Part shown: piece after piece, positions 8,501-15,120 of the stretch
How the letters are laid out: each line of letters opens with the position of its first letter
How positions within the stretch are numbered: position 1 is the first letter of the stretch
DNA from: Roseivirga sp. BDSF3-8
GTDB taxonomy: Bacteria > Bacteroidota > Bacteroidia > Cytophagales > Cyclobacteriaceae
Assembly: GCF_041449215.1 (NCBI RefSeq)
Contig: NZ_JBGNFV010000001.1
Coordinates: 1,649,001 to 1,713,000 of the forward strand
Direction of reading: 5' to 3'
DNA: 64,000 bases
Notes under the pieces: model-generated
What the model was told of the DNA's origin: nothing
Database searches by the model: none
The model's input: the letters and a program-made list of their open reading frames with translations, nothing else
Translations under genes and position numbers: made by a program

Positions 8501-8664
8501 TCTACCGCGTGCGGATACGCGATAACCGCATGCAGACGGTACTAAAGCAGCAGAACCACGAGCGCACAAGCACCCTGGACGTGAGCGACCTGCCCGCAGG
8601 CCTGTACACCATCGAGCTATGGTGGAAGGGCGGCTCCGTGACCGAGCAACTTATTATTGAATAA
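5524..8664 (+). CDS. Secreted alpha/beta-hydrolase-like protein with type IX secretion sorting domain
   Basis: A 1046-residue exported protein. Residues 1-23 are a signal peptide ending LTALAQA. The middle contains an alpha/beta hydrolase-like segment: strand KPFIVVEGFD near 310, then nucleophile elbow GLSMGG with Ser at about 406, as in lipases and esterases. Around 790-930 are Ig/PKD-like beta domains (PEVSLPGTVCSGDEVTLSV). From about 962 the C-terminus is a type A T9SS domain (FYPNPAGN, LDVSDLPAGLYTIEL, ending LIIE), so it should cross the outer membrane by the Por system and be surface-anchored or released. Third-position G/C use (GCC, CTG, CCC, GGC) is visibly higher than in neighbouring genes. 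Hydrolase substrate is unknown. Confidence 0.85.
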   Translation: MRNLSRSLLAMVAGLCFSLTALAQAEDDVHDRMRHIFAQVDPAYVPSNLLYDYGYNLADVTPYQGQAGTTAATDYLGWQALYASLYSMQFSTYTMQEPAVVHQRIMQSAIAVTETLGDNGVSSPVTMPVMDYAYQRFRTDALPGGYVEIINEQVVHKQGNPFTTAHAVAMVPRRNQLRGPSQTFVFVDSLYFTNTGTPLPALSVDLGDGSGYRTVSWNSPVHAWYGADGRKDIRLRMSHADGTLREAYTQVQISGVPALAKSAPATRYAGNPRDVEVFSFLEPEAVVTRVYANNDGVLRKPFIVVEGFDPWHLIAPDDPTQNYDVDDFIENQNNGGLARIINIDYEGQLLSDFLEENGYDIVFVDWVDGSDIYSPNMNILLQVIQAVNDDKAAAGSTEPNVMLGLSMGGIQGANAMLLAEEQDYDHQISLFINNDVPYQGANIPVAFQLGLKHVAGLKLKVGPVFGLLGKKLLVREMLPAIQTGMDVLNSYGANSLLRYQARNEGNTVALDADPIDLRGLEFTRQYPFVDPARTRMVALANGHECGDRQAFAAGTSLFQLSGTYSLPYLWNLLGTALTPLTNRPGLFVLGPVTTQNDLKWDIKLNALPDDGPARIYRNKVWMEKKILWTIPVSQALTDVNINSQAGMLPLDNAPGGTMGMSAVDEEVPEEVLELLPVTEFSFVPTVSALDVQEPDGSLPPQEALYLRYSGTAAMPTGLQTPMVNYITENVTNQPHLLLSQTKGRWLADELEGLNLGQPCAGRCGWRPEVSLPGTVCSGDEVTLSVNNPFGFPLTWIADERLELIAESGNTLTVRTPEGMTGVVYDINVRLNAGDCGTYRTPTAYLSVGDLDQQALSGELQGSRTLSLGSETTFYVSTVSNVESYEWLVPEGWQVQNLGWKANITPTTTGTARVMVKLRNGCNFATDYIDVCVSGNGYSCGGSSGPCGTVTDPCEGPGNPTERSVLPEFYPNPAGNVITVRFPPEAQQQPGRNLYRVRIRDNRMQTVLKQQNHERTSTLDVSDLPAGLYTIELWWKGGSVTEQLIIE

Positions 8665-8678
8665 GCATACTAGCAGTA

Positions 8679-8712
8679 GAATAGGGTAGTCTAAAGGGCT
8701 TCCCTATTCTTT
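8679..8712 (+). terminator. Intrinsic terminator after the T9SS hydrolase
   Basis: GAATAGGG (8679-8686) pairs with CCCTATTC (8702-8709), followed by TTT. It sits 15 bp after the hydrolase stop, ending that transcript before lipoprotein copy 2. Confidence 0.6.
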
Positions 8713-8771
8713 ACGTGTCATACCTATCGGAAAAATACCCGTATATTTACCACGATTAATTCAGCATAGCC

Positions 8772-9299
8772 ATGTACCGATTGACCAGCATATTCTTCAT
8801 TGTTGCCTTACTTATACTTCCCGGCTGCTTCCTGTTCGGGGGCAATGACGATAACCCCGCGCCCGCGCCCATCCCCCCCATAGAGCAACTGCCCCCGATC
8901 ACCACCGAAGGCAAAGGCACCTTTGGCTGCCTGGTCAATGGAGAGGCTTTTGTGAGTTATTACCCCAATGCCTTAGCTGATTACAGCGCCTGGGAAAGTT
9001 TGATTATTAAATCTGATTTCAGAAGCCTAGATGCTAGTATTAGTATCCGCATTGAACCATACAATAGGGAAGAAATTAGATTTATATCACCAGATGGAGC
9101 TATGCAGTTTGGTATGGGTAATGCTGAGGAAGCATGTGACTATCGTGAGGTAGACAATATCGAGGGCTGGGTAGAAGTAAGCGATTTCAACCCATTCGAT
9201 GAGTACGTGTCGGGCACCTTTGAGTACACGGCTGTGAACGAGATGTGCGATACCGTACGCGTAACGGATGGCCGGTTTGACTTGCCCTTAGTATGGTGA
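8772..9299 (+). CDS. Putative surface lipoprotein, family copy 2
   Basis: A 175-residue paralogue of the 4794-5330 lipoprotein. The signal peptide ends in a lipobox (ILPGC, Cys at about 19) followed by FLFGGNDDNPAP, again acidic just after the lipid-bearing Cys. The Pro-rich linker PIPPIEQLPPITTEGKGTFG and the domain motifs CLVNGEAFVSYYP, NIEGWVEVSDF and the RVTDGRFDLPLVW end are nearly identical to copy 1, while the centre (residues about 65-115) has diverged. The seven-C run at 8873-8879 keeps this copy in frame. It is separated from the hydrolase by a terminator, so it likely has its own promoter. Function unknown. Confidence 0.85.
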   Translation: MYRLTSIFFIVALLILPGCFLFGGNDDNPAPAPIPPIEQLPPITTEGKGTFGCLVNGEAFVSYYPNALADYSAWESLIIKSDFRSLDASISIRIEPYNREEIRFISPDGAMQFGMGNAEEACDYREVDNIEGWVEVSDFNPFDEYVSGTFEYTAVNEMCDTVRVTDGRFDLPLVW

Positions 9300-9390
9300 C
9301 GAGGTAATTGAGTAATAGAACTGTTGAGTAACAGGGTTATTGATTAATTGAATGGGCCTCGCTCAAATACTCTCTGCTTACCCGCCATCA

Positions 9391-9917
9391 ACCCTATAGC
9401 ATACCAGCATCTGCTTCATTGTCGTCTTGCTTATACTCCCCGGCTGTTTCCTGTTCGGAGGCGATGACGATAACCCCAGGCCCGCGCCTATCCCCCCATA
9501 GAGCAACTGCCCCCGCTTACCACCGAAGGCAAAGGCACCTTTGGCTGCCTGGTGAATGGGGAAGCTTTTGTGAGTTATTACCCGGATGCTTTGGCAGGTT
9601 ATAGTGTATGGGAGAGCATGATTATCAGTGCTAATTTTAGAGATGCCGAGGCTCATTTGAGTATTGGTATACTACCCTATAATGCTGAAGAAAAAGCCTT
9701 TCATCTGCCTTCTTCTGATATGATATTTAGAATTGGTAGCGGCGAAAATGTCTGCGACTACCGCGCCTGGGACAATATCGAGGGCTGGGTGGAGATTGTG
9801 GAGTACAATCCTTTTGAAAAATATGTGTCGGGCACCTTTGAATACACCGCCGTGAACGAGACTTGTGATACTGTACGGGTAACCGATGACCGGTTTGACC
9901 TCAGAGTCATTCGTTAA
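9391..9917 (+). pseudogene. Decayed third lipoprotein paralogue
   Basis: The sequence parallels copy 2 from about 9391 on. The position of the start codon reads ACC, an in-frame TAG follows at 9397-9399, and the C-run in the linker has six C (9492-9497) instead of seven, shifting frame before the conserved domain. After the shift the domain stays open from ATG at 9552 and is well conserved (FVSYYPDALAGYS, NIEGWVEIVEY, RVTDDRFDL), so loss looks recent. Without a signal peptide the remaining 121-codon frame could only make a cytoplasmic fragment. The decay of both start and frame makes simple phase switching unlikely for this copy. Confidence 0.85.
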
Positions 9918-9979
9918 TCTCGGAATAGCTACGGTGATTGAATTGATGAAGTAATTGAGTAACAGAGTAAATAAGTAAG

Positions 9980-10040
9980 GTGCTGGCCGGAGGGTTAGTG
10001 CCTTTTTTAATGAGTGAATGTTGAATGGGGGAATGATTCA
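9980..10040 (+). repeat. Dispersed GTGCTGGYCGGARGG module, copy 1
   Basis: Reads GGTGCTGGCCGGAGGGTTAG then TGCCTTTTTTAATGAGTGAATGTTGAATGGGGGAAT in shorter pieces. A clear relative lies at about 13408-13462 (GGTGCTGGTCGGAAGGCGGG, TGCCTTTTTTAATAGGTGAA). The GGTGC...GTGCC pair and T-run make it terminator-like. Confidence 0.6.
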
Positions 10041-10117
10041 ATGCTGTTTACCCGTAGAGGCGTCCCCTTGGGGATGCCTATGGTACGATTAATCGCGACT
10101 TGTAGCGTATAGCAGAA
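10041..10117. repeat. Dispersed palindromic repeat, copy 3, with inserted second palindrome
   Basis: Begins ATGCTGTTTACCCGTAGAGG and ends CGATTAATCGCGACTTGTAG plus CGTATAGCAGA. Compared with 13266-13319 it carries an extra palindrome, AGGCGTCCCC-TT-GGGGATGCCT, between GTAGAGG and CGATTAATCG. Confidence 0.8.
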
Positions 10118-10385
10118 AAGCGACAACTGGTGAATAGAATAATAGCATAAGACCGCACCCAGATGATATACTAAAAATGAATGCCTTGTGTAGCTTATTA
10201 GCACCCTGTGCTAAATAGGCGGGATATTTTCCACCCGCGTAGCTTGAAGCATAGGCAAAATATGTATAGATTGGGAGCTAATATGCGGCTGCGGTATCTG
10301 AATAATGCCCTGCATGCCGTGCGCGATACGGGCTATTTTCTTTATATTTAGAAAGGAAAAAATACTGTATAGCTAAGATAATGCC

Positions 10386-10577
10386 ATGAAAACGAAGACA
10401 ATCAGCACACTACACAGCTACCGGCTCAGGCCGGAAACTATGCCCGCCCTTACCGGAGGTACCGGTGAAGGGGGTACTACCGGCAGTAACGGAGGTGGTT
10501 CAGGTGAACCGGATTTACCGCCCGTTATATGGCCGGATGACACTAGTTCAGCCCGATTATATTCACCACCAGCTTAA
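10386..10577 (+). CDS. Small peptide with double-glycine-type leader, copy 1
   Basis: A 63-residue peptide, MKTKTISTLHSYRLRPETMPALTGG followed by a Gly-rich segment and a Pro-rich tail with PPVIWPDDTS. Counting back from TGG, the residues at -4 (Leu), -7 (Met), -12 (Leu) and -15 (Tyr) are hydrophobic, the spacing typical of leaders cut after Gly-Gly by C39 peptidase transporters. The gene is duplicated 14 bp downstream (10592-10777), and the two share leader and WPDDTS motif but differ between. It leads a probable operon with the TPR lipoprotein and kinase-like gene. Not recognised as a known family. Secreted peptide or modified-peptide precursor is inference; no exporter or modification enzyme is visible nearby. 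Confidence 0.6.
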   Translation: MKTKTISTLHSYRLRPETMPALTGGTGEGGTTGSNGGGSGEPDLPPVIWPDDTSSARLYSPPA

Positions 10578-10591
10578 TTTACCTACACTCC

Positions 10592-10777
10592 ATGCGAACA
10601 ATCAGCACACTACACAGCTACCGGCTAAGGCCGGAAACTATACCTGCCCTTACTGGCGGAACCGGTGAAGGGGGTACTACCGGAGGAGATGGTGGAGGAA
10701 TGGGGACTGAACCAACCCCGCCACCAGTATGGCCGGATGATACGTCTGCCTACGCTAGGCGCTTACCTATATCTTAA
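10592..10777 (+). CDS. Small peptide with double-glycine-type leader, copy 2
   Basis: A 61-residue paralogue of the preceding peptide. The leader TISTLHSYRLRPETIPALTGG is the same except Ile for Met at -7 before the Gly-Gly, and the following TGEGGTTG is identical. The remainder is diverged Gly-rich sequence and a tail PPPVWPDDTSAYARRLPIS, again with WPDDTS. Conservation at both ends with a variable middle, across a tandem duplication that kept both frames intact, argues that the peptides are translated. The stop is 26 bp before the TPR lipoprotein start, consistent with one transcript. Function unknown. Confidence 0.6.
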   Translation: MRTISTLHSYRLRPETIPALTGGTGEGGTTGGDGGGMGTEPTPPPVWPDDTSAYARRLPIS

Positions 10778-10803
10778 ATACGATCAGAAACCAACCAGCG
10801 ATA

Positions 10804-12351
10804 ATGAAGAGACTACTACTTCCTGCACTCCTTGGTGTTTTGCTTCTAAGCCTGGCCTGCGCTGATCAGGAAGCCATAAGCCCATTGGAAGCGCTCGATA
10901 ACCCCTATGCCAGGGTTGATCACCTGATAAGCACTGCCCGCGCCACATACGAGACCGACCCTAAGGAGGCAGAACAAGCTGCTTTAAAAGCACTGGAAAT
11001 AGCCAAAGCCGAATACTACCTGAAGGGCATACAGAACAGCCATAACGTGTTGCAATGGGTTTATCTTTATAGACTGCAAGACAATACAAAAGCTACTTAT
11101 CACCAACAAGAATATGAGATTGCCAGTCATAAGCTAGAAAAAGTACAGGATATTGGGGCACTAAACTACTCCAAGGGTCATCACCTTTATGCTCTTGGGA
11201 AGTATACTGAGGCCACTCCGTTTTTATTTGAAGCTTATGAAAGCTATTTAGAGACTCGAGAGCCTGAAAAAGCAGGCTATAGTCTTTACACTATTTCACT
11301 TATTTTTCAACAGACTGGCTGGCCGGAAAAGGGTATTCAATACCTTAATAAGATACACTTAGATGAAATACCTGCTTCTTTTCAGGTAAGTGTACTAAAG
11401 CTCAAAGGGGTACTTTACTATGAGCTCCAGCAGTATGATAAGGCAATAAGTAGCTATACTGAGGGGATGTCTGTTGCTAAAGCGGAAAGAGACAAGGTAG
11501 CCACTCTTAAGCTGATGAATGCTCTAACATTGCCCCTTATAGATTCGAAAGCATACGATGAAGCGCGCCGAATCATAGGGGAAGGCAAGTCCCTGGCGCA
11601 GGAACTTAATGATAGAGAAAAGCTGGGAGAGGTACTACAAAAAGAAGGCCTGCTGTATGAACGGCTGGGAGCTTATGAACGGGCAATAGAGGCCAATAAA
11701 ACGGCAGGTGGTTTATTCAGGTATGCGGGCAACCAAGAGCGTATGGCTATGGTACAACTGGACTTATCTCACCTACATAAACTGAAAGGGGAGTATGAAA
11801 AGGCTCTGGCCGCAGGGTTGGAGGGTACGGCTTTGGAGAATATAAGCCACCAGACCAAAACGCAGCTTTATAATAATCTGAGCACTATCGCCCAACTGAA
11901 TAATGACCAACTGAACCACTTTCGCTATGAAAACGAGGCGCTGAGAATGGAGAAAACAAGCCTTGAAAACAGCCACCACGTGGGTGTGCACAAGGCAGAG
12001 CTGGACTACCGTACCATGCTGGAAGACCGGGCACTGGATGAGCTGCTGGTGACCCATGAGGAAAACAGGTTTGCCTATGACCTCAAGCGCTATGCGATAC
12101 TGGCCAGCGTGGTGCTGATGGCCTGTGTGCTGGTGATGTTCCTGCTAAACCAGGGCCCTATGCGCCGCTATGATAAGCTGCTGGGTATAATGCACCAGCG
12201 CATGATGCACATGTATGACGAGGTGGGCAAAAGCATGGAACGCCTGAATAAGCTTTTTCCCCTGGCGAATGCTATCCATAAACCTGCCCCGCCCGATGAG
12301 CATGACATACACCGTAAGCGCAACCAAAAGGGCGGCACCGAGGGGGAATGA
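10804..12351 (+). CDS. TPR-repeat lipoprotein with C-terminal membrane anchor
   Basis: A 515-residue protein. The N-terminus is a lipoprotein-like signal (LLLSLAC, Cys at 20). Residues about 35-385 are helical TPR-type repeats, with typical phrases such as KYTEATPFLFEAYESY, QQYDKAISSYTEGMSVA and GAYERAIEANKTAGGLF. A membrane segment at about 428-447 (YAILASVVLMACVLVMFLL) is followed by a short basic cytoplasmic tail. This is the usual layout of the sensor half of Bacteroidota TPR histidine kinases, but the kinase half is absent; a kinase-like protein is encoded 61 bp downstream. It follows the two GG-leader peptides directly, so binding those peptides is an attractive but untested guess. Confidence 0.8.
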   Translation: MKRLLLPALLGVLLLSLACADQEAISPLEALDNPYARVDHLISTARATYETDPKEAEQAALKALEIAKAEYYLKGIQNSHNVLQWVYLYRLQDNTKATYHQQEYEIASHKLEKVQDIGALNYSKGHHLYALGKYTEATPFLFEAYESYLETREPEKAGYSLYTISLIFQQTGWPEKGIQYLNKIHLDEIPASFQVSVLKLKGVLYYELQQYDKAISSYTEGMSVAKAERDKVATLKLMNALTLPLIDSKAYDEARRIIGEGKSLAQELNDREKLGEVLQKEGLLYERLGAYERAIEANKTAGGLFRYAGNQERMAMVQLDLSHLHKLKGEYEKALAAGLEGTALENISHQTKTQLYNNLSTIAQLNNDQLNHFRYENEALRMEKTSLENSHHVGVHKAELDYRTMLEDRALDELLVTHEENRFAYDLKRYAILASVVLMACVLVMFLLNQGPMRRYDKLLGIMHQRMMHMYDEVGKSMERLNKLFPLANAIHKPAPPDEHDIHRKRNQKGGTEGE

Positions 12352-12412
12352 CCCGCAGATGCCTGAGGCGTAGCAAAAACTCTTTGATCTATCTTAACTG
12401 ACTCTCCCTGCA

Positions 12413-13240
12413 ATGGGTACTTTTCTTACCATTCCCCTGATTATATGGGCTATGCCGGCCGTGGCACTGGGTGTGTATGTTGCGCTAACGTATGTACGGG
12501 CGCGGCAACTGCAAACAGCGATACACAATACCCGGGCGGTAATGGCGGCTACGGAAAAGCTGCACCGCGGCCTGGCGGTACGATACTATGTGCAGCGAAA
12601 GCACGAACTGAAACGTACGCTATATCGCTGTAACCGGTCCCTGCTGGAAAAAACAACGGCACTGGCCCTGGTAGAGCCACAGCGTAAGCTATTCGTCCAT
12701 GCGATGAGGCTGCTTGACCTGGTGCAGGACCTGCCTGTAGAAGAGGTGCTGGCGGTGAAGGATGCGATCATACTGACCTCGCGCGGAGGGAAGGCGATGC
12801 AGGCAATGCGCCACCTGCTACATGATGATATAGTGGCGGAGCGGGGGATATATGGCTCGGTAAACGGATACTTCAGGTTTATCATAAAAGAGACGCTGGA
12901 TGTAGTGGAGGTATACTGCAGCGATCCGGACAGGCGCTACCCGCTGCGTGTGGAAGAGGACATAACACTGGCGGTGCTGCAGGTAATGATGCACATGATA
13001 TTTGACCGGACGCCTACGGCAATAGTAGTACACCTGGACTACTATGATGACCGGATAGAGGCGACGGTGAGGGACAATGACCCTTCGGAGGCTAATGTAG
13101 ACTTATGGGGGGCCAACCTGCCCGTGATACCAGACTCGGCGGTGTATGCTATACGCATGGCCAAAGAGTATAATGGATATTCGGACATGGTACAGCACTA
13201 TACTGAAGGCTTGTGCCTGCGGCTGGTGGTGCCTGTTTAA
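12413..13240 (+). CDS. Degenerate histidine-kinase-like membrane protein
   Basis: A 275-residue protein with one N-terminal membrane segment (about 5-27) and a helical middle. Residues about 135-145 read RHLLHDDIVAERG, resembling the LHD phosphoacceptor box of NarL-type kinases. Residues about 183-225 (LAVLQVMMHMIF, then IVVHLDYYDDRIEATVRDND) align with the N-box and following strands of the HATPase domain. The catalytic Asn of the N-box is missing, the DNG motif reads DND, and no Gly-rich ATP lid follows. It is therefore probably a pseudokinase partner of the upstream TPR lipoprotein. The match is by motif shape only; a divergent active enzyme cannot be ruled out. Confidence 0.6.
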   Translation: MGTFLTIPLIIWAMPAVALGVYVALTYVRARQLQTAIHNTRAVMAATEKLHRGLAVRYYVQRKHELKRTLYRCNRSLLEKTTALALVEPQRKLFVHAMRLLDLVQDLPVEEVLAVKDAIILTSRGGKAMQAMRHLLHDDIVAERGIYGSVNGYFRFIIKETLDVVEVYCSDPDRRYPLRVEEDITLAVLQVMMHMIFDRTPTAIVVHLDYYDDRIEATVRDNDPSEANVDLWGANLPVIPDSAVYAIRMAKEYNGYSDMVQHYTEGLCLRLVVPV

Positions 13241-13265
13241 TGAGAGAGTGTTGAGTTAAGAAGTT

Positions 13266-13319
13266 ATGCTGTATACCCGTAGAGGCGCGATTAATCGCGA
13301 CTTGTGGCGGATAGCAGAG
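13266..13319. repeat. Dispersed palindromic repeat, copy 4
   Basis: Begins ATGCTGTATACCCGTAGAGG, then CGCGATTAATCGCGACTTGT and GGCGGATAGCAGAG. CGCGATTAATCGCG is a perfect 14-bp palindrome. Close relative of 10041-10117. Confidence 0.8.
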
Positions 13320-13407
13320 GGTTGGGTAGTGAGTGAATTGATGAGTAACAGCGTTATTGAATAATAGAGTTTTGAGTGTTTAGTTATGAGTTGGATAGGG
13401 AGACGGG

Positions 13408-13462
13408 GTGCTGGTCGGAAGGCGGGTGCCTTTTTTAATAGGTGAATTTTGAAGGGGGGAAT
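13408..13462 (+). repeat. Dispersed GTGCTGGYCGGARGG module, copy 2
   Basis: GGTGCTGGTCGGAAGGCGGG followed by TGCCTTTTTTAATAGGTGAA and TTTTGAAGGGGGGA, parallel to 9980-10040. Confidence 0.6.
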
Positions 13463-13695
13463 TGATGAGTAATAGGGTAATTGAGTTATAGAATAATAGA
13501 ATGCAACAGGATATCTGATCTTTTCTTTATCTACCTACCAACACCCTCTGACCCACCCGCCTTTACGGAGTCATTTCCCATACTGAAGACTTGTCAGCAA
13601 ACAATCACCAGGTTATACGGTTAATAATATAATTCCACTACCTAAGGAACTTTAAATAAAGCTATTTATAACCGAACTCTATACGTAGCATATAG

Positions 13696-13730
13696 AAAAA
13701 CCCCGGCCCTTTACAGGAGCCGGGGTTTTG
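13696..13730. terminator. Bidirectional intrinsic terminator
   Basis: CCCCGGC (13701-13707) pairs with GCCGGGG (13719-13725), with AAAAA on the left and TTTT on the right. It serves the minus-strand desaturase and could also stop plus-strand transcripts. Confidence 0.8.
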
Positions 13731-13756
13731 TATTTTATGGCTGTGCTGCCTGGCTA

Positions 13757-14875
13757 TCAGGCGCCTGCAGTGGCAAGCTTGCGGTCATAGCGACCGGTGC
13801 CGAGATCATTAAGTAACCTGAAGTGACTGGCTAGTGCATGCACGAAGGTCTTATGCTGGTAGTATGGTATACCGTACTCCTCAGCTGTTTCTTTAACGAT
13901 CCTGGAGATTTTTTTATAGTGGACGTGGCAGATATTAGGGAACAGGTGATGCTCGATCTGGTAATTGAGCCCACCAATAAACCAACTAAAGATACGACTG
14001 CGGTGAGCAAAATTTGAAGTGGTACGCATCTGGTGTATGGCCCAGTGATTTTCAAGGCTCCCTGCCTCATCGGGCATCATAAATTCGGTTTCCTCAAGTA
14101 CGTGAGCGGGCTGGAATATAAGCGCAAGCAACAGACCGCAAATAAGGTGCATCACTACAAAACCAATAAGTACCTGCCACCACGCTACGGAAAGCACAAG
14201 CATAGGTACGACGAGGGTGATCACGAGGTATCCGACTTTATTGAGTATCACATGGGTAAGTCCGCCGCCAAAGGAAACGCCCTGCTTATCGAGCAGGCTG
14301 TTTTTCTTATACCTGACCAATTGCTCAAAGTCTTTGCTGACCAGCCAGTATAATGTCATGATGCTGTAAAAGAAGGGAGCATAGTACAACTGAAACCGGT
14401 ACATTTTCTTGTGGGCCTGGTCCGGGGAAAATCGCATCACGGCATTGGTGATGTCTTCATCATGGCCGTGCACGTTGGTATAGGAGTGGTGCAGTACGTT
14501 ATGCTGTATTTTCCAGTTCACGTGGTAGCCCCCGATGAGATTTACCATATAGCCGAGCGCATTATTGACCCATGCTTTCTTGCTGTAAGACCCATGGTTT
14601 GCATCGTGCATAATAGAGGTACCTATACCTGACATACCAAAGCCCATGAGCACCCACATGACCATCATGCTCCAGAAGGAGCTTACAAGACCGGTGACGA
14701 GTACCAGCAAGGGCACAAAGTACAGCGCCAGCATGAAGGCAGTTTTTACTTTCATGCTGCGGTTTGCATACTTTGAGATATTATTTTCTTTGAAGTAGCT
14801 ATTTACCCTTTTTCTCAATGCACTGAAAAACTCGGGTTGATTATGATTATTAAACCTTACGGCCTGCATTTTCAT
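13757..14875 (-). CDS. Membrane fatty acid desaturase (acyl-lipid / acyl-CoA type)
   Basis: A 372-residue integral membrane desaturase. The three diagnostic His boxes are present: HDANHGSY near 91, HNVLHHSYTNVHGH near 126, and QIEHHLFPNICHVHY near 310. The last is the Gln-containing box of front-end-type desaturases, although no cytochrome b5 domain is fused. Hydrophobic segments at about 45-85 and around 195-245 supply the membrane hairpins. The enzyme introduces a cis double bond into membrane acyl chains using O2 and a diiron site, so cold or fluidity adaptation is plausible. It is monocistronic, with its own terminator downstream. Regiospecificity cannot be read from sequence. Confidence 0.9.
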   Translation of the reverse strand: MKMQAVRFNNHNQPEFFSALRKRVNSYFKENNISKYANRSMKVKTAFMLALYFVPLLVLVTGLVSSFWSMMVMWVLMGFGMSGIGTSIMHDANHGSYSKKAWVNNALGYMVNLIGGYHVNWKIQHNVLHHSYTNVHGHDEDITNAVMRFSPDQAHKKMYRFQLYYAPFFYSIMTLYWLVSKDFEQLVRYKKNSLLDKQGVSFGGGLTHVILNKVGYLVITLVVPMLVLSVAWWQVLIGFVVMHLICGLLLALIFQPAHVLEETEFMMPDEAGSLENHWAIHQMRTTSNFAHRSRIFSWFIGGLNYQIEHHLFPNICHVHYKKISRIVKETAEEYGIPYYQHKTFVHALASHFRLLNDLGTGRYDRKLATAGA

Positions 14876-14970
14876 ATAGTGTGATATGGTTAAGCCCTTA
14901 AATATAAGAGCATTTAAATGGGTTTGTGGATGAAAGTGCCTTTTTTCGGTAAATTCCTGATTTTGCGAAG

Positions 14971-15000
14971 CCCGGGCATGAGGCTGTTACATGCCCCGGG
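14971..15000. other. GC-rich hairpin between desaturase and thiolase genes
   Basis: CCCGGGCAT pairs with ATGCCCCGGG, one bulged base, around an 11-base loop. No T-run follows on either side within the usual distance, so it may act as a factor-assisted stop for the thiolase transcript on the minus strand. Confidence 0.5.
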
Positions 15001-15120
15001 AAAAATGTGTAACGAAGTAAGTGGATAATTAATTTCCTTTTTTCCGGCATATTTATTTTCCGGAGAAAAAATTGCCCACTAACCGGCAGCTAGTGGCCTG
15101 TTTACTACTGAATTTGGCAA

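Larger units (their letters stand above)
9918..10385. other. Intergenic region with dispersed repeats
   Basis: Contains GAGTAATTGAGTAACAGAG-like sequence (about 9950-9970), the GTGCTGGCCGGAGG...GTGCCTTTTTTAATGAGTG module (about 9980-10040) and the palindromic repeat copy at 10041-10117. The remainder to 10385 leads into the duplicated peptide genes; it includes TTTATATTTAG near 10341-10351, which partly resembles a Bacteroidota -7 element. No gene seen. Confidence 0.6.
13241..13756. other. Repeat-bearing intergenic region
   Basis: Carries palindromic repeat copy 4 (13266-13319), GAGTAACAGCGTTATTGAAT-like purine-rich sequence, a second copy of the GTGCTGGTCGGAAGG module (about 13408-13462), and a bidirectional terminator at 13696-13730. 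Convergent genes flank it. No gene seen. Confidence 0.65.

Noticed and set aside
10007-10204. 65-codon minus-strand frame
   Set aside because: It runs through the dispersed palindromic repeat, so its reading is set by repeat sequence.
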